Assembly: GCA_012519645.1 (NCBI GenBank)
Contig: JAAYPU010000198.1
Coordinates: forward strand, 1-8,582
From: Clostridiales bacterium
GTDB taxonomy: Bacteria > Bacillota > Clostridia > Peptostreptococcales > JAAYPU01
Length of the DNA: 8,582 bases
Direction of reading: 5' to 3'
Made by a program: the position numbers and the translations under genes. Position 1 is the stretch's first letter. Every line of letters begins with the position of its first letter. The notes beneath the pieces were generated by a model. The model worked only from the letters and a program-made list of their open reading frames with translations. It was not told the origin of the DNA and searched no databases. Positions 6,051 through 8,582 of the stretch are shown here, in pieces.

Positions 6051-7223
6051 CTAATATCCAATCTTCTTATCACTTTTCTCCATCAAATAAACAGCAAGTA
6101 AATCCCAGCGATTTCTATCCTCACGCCTCTTCAATGGATCTAAATCAAGAAGCTCCTTTAATCTGTTGAACCTGAGAACTACTGTATTTCTATGAACAAA
6201 TAACAATTTTGAAGCCGCTAAAATATTCATATTACAATTAGATAGCGCAATCACCGTTTCAATCAATTCCGGTTTATTCTCCAATACTTGATAATAAGTA
6301 TTAAAAAAATGCTCTTTCATTTGCTCAGGTATCTGGGAAAAGAAATATGATAAAAGCTCTTCATTAATATTGCTCTTTCCGCCTTTATATGAAGCAGAAT
6401 TTTTCAAAACAAACTCAGCTTCGCGAAAGCTTTTACCAATAAGCTTTATATCATCATATATGCTTCCTATTCCTATAACCAATTGCTTCTTATAATTCTT
6501 TTCAATCGCCCCATTGATTTCTTCGATATATCTTTCGATTTCTTTCATTCTATCGCTTAAAGATTGACTAAATAATGCCTTTAATATAACGATCCTATCC
6601 AGTGAAATATAAGAAGATATATCTTCTTCATTATGCAGCGCTGCACTCTTTATCAGCTTAAAGATCTGCATTTTCATTACTTCTTTTTCTTCTCCGGTCT
6701 GTGCAAATCTTGTATCTTCAAGAATATTATTAACAGATATTAAAATTGCGGCTCTGGGTATTTCTAAATTATGTTTGGCTTGACTAGCCCAATTCATTAC
6801 TTCAATATAATCTTCCTCTGTCTTTAAATTTAACAAAAGATTGATGAAAAACACTTTATTGCTTTGCCTATGATACAATCTGCTTTTCAGCATTTCCTGA
6901 TCGATCATTAATTCGATCATTGATTTTACTACATTAACAAATTCTTCGATTTTTTCCGGTTTCCCGGTTATTCCGATTACACCCACAAGCTGATTATTAT
7001 AATAAAAAGGCTGATTAATACCCTCTTTTACTCCCTCATATAAGCAAGCATTTTCAGGAGTTATATCAATACGCTTTTCAAGCATAGCCGCTTCTTTGCC
7101 AATTTTATGAAAAGTCCCGATTCTTTCCTTTGAACCGCTGGCAATAATCGTTCCATTCACATCAATAATATTGATATTATAGCCAATATCTTTAATTATT
7201 TTTTCTACTAAGCTTTGAAGCAT
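6051..7223 (-). CDS. cdaR: CdaR-family sugar-diacid/glycerate-responsive transcriptional activator
   Basis: A 390-aa regulator with the standard CdaR layout. The N-terminal sugar-diacid-recognition domain (about 2-130) has NINIIDVNGTIIASG (16-30), SKERIGTFHKIGKEA (31-45) and QPFYYNNQLVGVIGITGKPE (71-90). A central GGDEF-like CdaR domain covers about 135-285, including GIGSIYDDIKLIGKSFREAE (251-270). The C-terminal PucR-type helix-turn-helix (about 321-382) has NILAASKLLFVHRNTV (333-348). E. coli CdaR activates glucarate/galactarate/glycerate genes; here the neighbours point to control of the downstream permease and glycerate kinase, probably with glycerate as signal (inference). The ATG at 7223 matches the family N-terminus. 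However, the only strong ribosome binding site, AGGAGG, is 24 nt upstream, so an ATT (7235) or ATA (7238) start is possible. It ends at its own terminator. Confidence 0.92.
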   Translation of the reverse strand: MLQSLVEKIIKDIGYNINIIDVNGTIIASGSKERIGTFHKIGKEAAMLEKRIDITPENACLYEGVKEGINQPFYYNNQLVGVIGITGKPEKIEEFVNVVKSMIELMIDQEMLKSRLYHRQSNKVFFINLLLNLKTEEDYIEVMNWASQAKHNLEIPRAAILISVNNILEDTRFAQTGEEKEVMKMQIFKLIKSAALHNEEDISSYISLDRIVILKALFSQSLSDRMKEIERYIEEINGAIEKNYKKQLVIGIGSIYDDIKLIGKSFREAEFVLKNSASYKGGKSNINEELLSYFFSQIPEQMKEHFFNTYYQVLENKPELIETVIALSNCNMNILAASKLLFVHRNTVVLRFNRLKELLDLDPLKRREDRNRWDLLAVYLMEKSDKKIGY

Positions 7224-7234
7224 TTTACTATGAA

Positions 7235-7253
7235 TTATAACTTGCTACCTCCT
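7235..7253 (-). promoter_or_regulatory. cdaR Shine-Dalgarno with unusual spacing
   Basis: AGGAGG occupies 7253-7248 on the minus strand, but the first in-frame ATG is 24 nt further on. Between them no ATG, GTG or TTG occurs in the cdaR frame. In-frame ATA (7238, 9-nt spacing) and ATT (7235, 12-nt spacing) are the only near-cognate starts, and an in-frame TAG directly follows the AGGAGG. Either a rare start codon is used or the site is badly spaced. Confidence 0.5.
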
Positions 7254-7321
7254 ATAATAAACAACTTTAAAAAAAATATATAAAAGCTTGTCTTTCCGAT
7301 CGGCAGTCCATCTTTAACCAC

Positions 7322-7364
7322 AAAAAGCCAGCACTATAGCTTACTATAAAACTGGCCTCCACAT
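7322..7364 (-). repeat. Hairpin element, copy A (upstream of cdaR)
   Basis: On the minus strand the unit reads TGTGGAGGCCAG, then a TATAG/CTATA inner helix with a TAAG loop, then CTGGC followed by TTTTTG. The outer stem is GCCAG (7356-7352) with CTGGC (7331-7327). It matches copy B at about 30 of 37 aligned bases with one indel. It could be a terminator, an attenuator ahead of cdaR or a small RNA. I do not recognise a named RNA family. Confidence 0.7.
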
Positions 7365-7464
7365 TTTTTTCATCCTTAACACCCCTATTGAATTTATCTT
7401 ATCATATATTGAAGTGCAGTTCTATACTAAACTAAAAGACTTTTACACAACTTGACATATTCCT

Positions 7465-7514
7465 TGAAAAACAAAACCAGCCCCATAGTTTCCTAATAAA
7501 GCTGGCCTCCACGT
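7465..7514 (-). repeat. Hairpin element, copy B (upstream of cdaR)
   Basis: On the minus strand it has the same CGTGGAGGCCAG entry as copy A, a TAG-GAAA-CTA apical part, then GCTGG followed by TTTTGTTTTTC. The outer stem is CCAGC (7505-7501) with GCTGG (7481-7477), extendable by two G-U pairs. It starts about 20 nt after the predicted start site of the promoter at 7536-7564, so a transcript ending here would be only about 60 nt long. Confidence 0.7.
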
Positions 7515-7535
7515 TTATTATATCCCCCGAAATTA

Positions 7536-7564
7536 ATTATAATCCAATATATTCCATTCTTCAA
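7536..7564 (-). promoter_or_regulatory. Promoter ahead of the hairpin elements and cdaR
   Basis: On the minus strand TTGAAG (7564-7559) lies 17 bp from a perfect TATAAT (7541-7536). The expected start is at the run of five Gs near 7528-7524. It is the best promoter between the SLH gene and cdaR, and its transcript must pass both hairpin copies to reach cdaR. Confidence 0.65.
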
Positions 7565-7602
7565 TTATTTTATCAGCAATACATATAAAGTATTCATGAT
7601 TG

Positions 7603-7636
7603 AAAAAAACCATGGGAATAATCCCATGGTTTTTTT
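7603..7636 (-). terminator. Strong terminator of the SLH-protein gene
   Basis: The arms AAAAAAACCATGGGA (7603-7617) and TCCCATGGTTTTTTT (7622-7636) are perfect 15-bp complements around ATAA. The flanking A and T runs let it terminate transcription in either direction. On the minus strand it starts 18 nt after the SLH gene stop codon. Confidence 0.93.
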
Positions 7637-7653
7637 TAGGTCATGTACTATTT

Positions 7654-8582
7654 TTATTTCTTCATAAGCTGGTACATTACCTGCGCTATTTCCGCTCTTG
7701 TAGCCACACTCTGCGGAAGCAGTTTTCCGGCGCTGCCACTGATGGTGCCGGTCTTCACCAGCTGAGTCACAGCTTCCTTCGCCCAATCCGCAATACTGTT
7801 TGAGTCACTGAAATCAGAGAGCGTCTTGCCTGAATCGCCCTGTGGTAATTCTCCAATGACCTTAAGTGCGTTATATAAAATGGTGAACATTTCCTGACGG
7901 GTGATTTCTTTGCCCGGCGCAAACATATTGTTTCCTACACCTGCGGAAATGTTAAGTCTTTTCGCTGCCGCAAGGTAATTAGTATAATAGGTGTTTCCCG
8001 CGTCTGTAAAGTTATCGGCCGGATTTGTGTCCGGAGCTATGCCATACGCTTTCATCATGATTACGATGAAGTCTGCGCGCGTCAGCTTGGCTTCCGGGCT
8101 GTAATTGCCATTGCCAGTACCGTTCGTGATATCTCTGGCTGCAATGAAGGAAACCGCTTTATAATACCATGCGTTGGCTTTTACGTCATTGAAGTTCACC
8201 GGATTGTAGACAACCGCATAATCGCTGAAGTGAGTAACATCAAACGTAACGGTACCGGTAACCGGATCGTAATGCCCATTCGTAACGCATTGCGGATTGC
8301 CGGAGCCGTCGATATACCAGATAACAATGCTGTCAGGGTTCTTCAGTTCCTCCTCTTTCGGCGTATATGGGATATTCACTGTCACCGGCGAGTTTGGATT
8401 GCTCCAATTGGTCTGCCTGCCGTCTATCAAAAGGCTGAGCGAAATCAGCGGTCTTTCGCCGATGGCGGCTTTCACATCGTCGGGCAGGCCGTTCTTGTCG
8501 TCTTGGTCAATAGAGATTTCCGCCTTTTTACCGGCTATTCCCGGAATGCTGCCCAGCATATCCGATGAAATTGTAACGCTGG
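7654..8582 (-). CDS. S-layer-homology domain surface protein, 3' part (partial)
   Basis: The frame is open through the right window edge, so this is the C-terminal part (308 complete residues seen) of a larger exported protein. The residues before the repeats (about 1-120 from the internal Met at 8559) look like the last beta-rich extracellular module, with GHYDPVTGTVTFDVTHFSDYAV-type sequence. Three SLH domains follow at about 123-172, 184-233 and 248-299, with LTRAD, ITRQE and ATRAE at the positions of the TRAE binding motif. SLH triplets anchor proteins non-covalently to pyruvylated secondary cell-wall polymers, so this should be a cell-surface protein. Its main activity lies in the missing N-terminal part. 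GC content is higher than in its neighbours: 35 and 29 of 60 bases in two lines counted, against 18 and 22 in cdaR and MFS lines. It ends at a perfect terminator. Confidence 0.9.
   Translation of the reverse strand, partial: SVTISSDMLGSIPGIAGKKAEISIDQDDKNGLPDDVKAAIGERPLISLSLLIDGRQTNWSNPNSPVTVNIPYTPKEEELKNPDSIVIWYIDGSGNPQCVTNGHYDPVTGTVTFDVTHFSDYAVVYNPVNFNDVKANAWYYKAVSFIAARDITNGTGNGNYSPEAKLTRADFIVIMMKAYGIAPDTNPADNFTDAGNTYYTNYLAAAKRLNISAGVGNNMFAPGKEITRQEMFTILYNALKVIGELPQGDSGKTLSDFSDSNSIADWAKEAVTQLVKTGTISGSAGKLLPQSVATRAEIAQVMYQLMKK

Larger units (their letters stand above)
7224..7653 (-). other. 430-nt non-coding region between the SLH gene and cdaR
   Basis: I see no credible gene here. Going downstream on the minus strand it contains the SLH-gene terminator, the promoter at 7536-7564, hairpin copy B, a possible second -10 box (TATGAT, around 7402-7397), hairpin copy A, the 8-bp palindrome CCGATCGG (7296-7303) and the cdaR ribosome binding site. 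A 9-codon open frame (7344-7373, MKKMWRPVL) overlaps copy A but has no counterpart in copy B. Confidence 0.7.

Noticed and set aside
7344..7373. Leader peptide MKKMWRPVL ahead of cdaR
   Set aside because: The frame is not kept in the related copy B, and the ribosome binding site is poorly placed; probably chance.
7452..7457. Plus-strand TTGACA as a -35 box
   Set aside because: Nothing resembling TATAAT stands 16-19 bp downstream, and no plus-strand gene follows.
7565..7786. A 73-codon minus-strand open frame
   Set aside because: It overlaps the SLH gene end in another frame and runs through its terminator; the composition is that of an out-of-frame translation and no ribosome binding site is seen.

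Overview
The window is AT-rich, with all seven genes on the minus strand. It most likely comes from a low-GC Gram-positive anaerobe of the Clostridia. Supporting this are strong AGGAGG-type ribosome binding sites, U-tailed hairpin terminators, a PadR/DUF2812 pair, a cyclic-di-GMP class I riboswitch, a CdaR/GntP/type II glycerate kinase cassette and an S-layer-homology (SLH) surface protein. I cannot name the species from this sequence.

Reading in the direction of transcription, from high to low coordinates: (1) 7654-8582 is the 3' end of a cell-surface protein with three SLH domains, ending at a strong palindromic terminator. Its base composition is visibly richer in GC than the other genes. 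(2) 7224-7653 is a long non-coding stretch with one good promoter and two diverged copies of a hairpin element that resembles a small leader or terminator. (3) 5841-7223 holds cdaR with its own terminator. (4) 3048-5841 holds a GntP-family permease and a type II glycerate kinase, separated by a 13-bp hairpin and closed by a terminator. Together with CdaR they form a probable D-glycerate (or related sugar-acid) uptake and phosphorylation cassette feeding lower glycolysis. (5) 1660-2995 holds an MFS efflux-type transporter with an inverted repeat in its leader and its own terminator. (6) 236-1633 is a self-regulated operon: a PadR repressor, a DUF2812 membrane protein (1 nt gap) and a YbaK-type aminoacyl-tRNA deacylase (21 nt gap). 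Its consensus-like promoter is covered by three ATATATC-N7-GATATAT operators. (7) 1-216 holds a near-consensus promoter and a c-di-GMP-I riboswitch on the minus strand, whose target gene lies beyond the left edge.

The least conventional parts are the non-coding ones: the triple operator array, the duplicated hairpin ahead of cdaR, the unusual cdaR translation start and the orphaned riboswitch. No CRISPR array, tRNA, rRNA, transposase or phage gene was seen.
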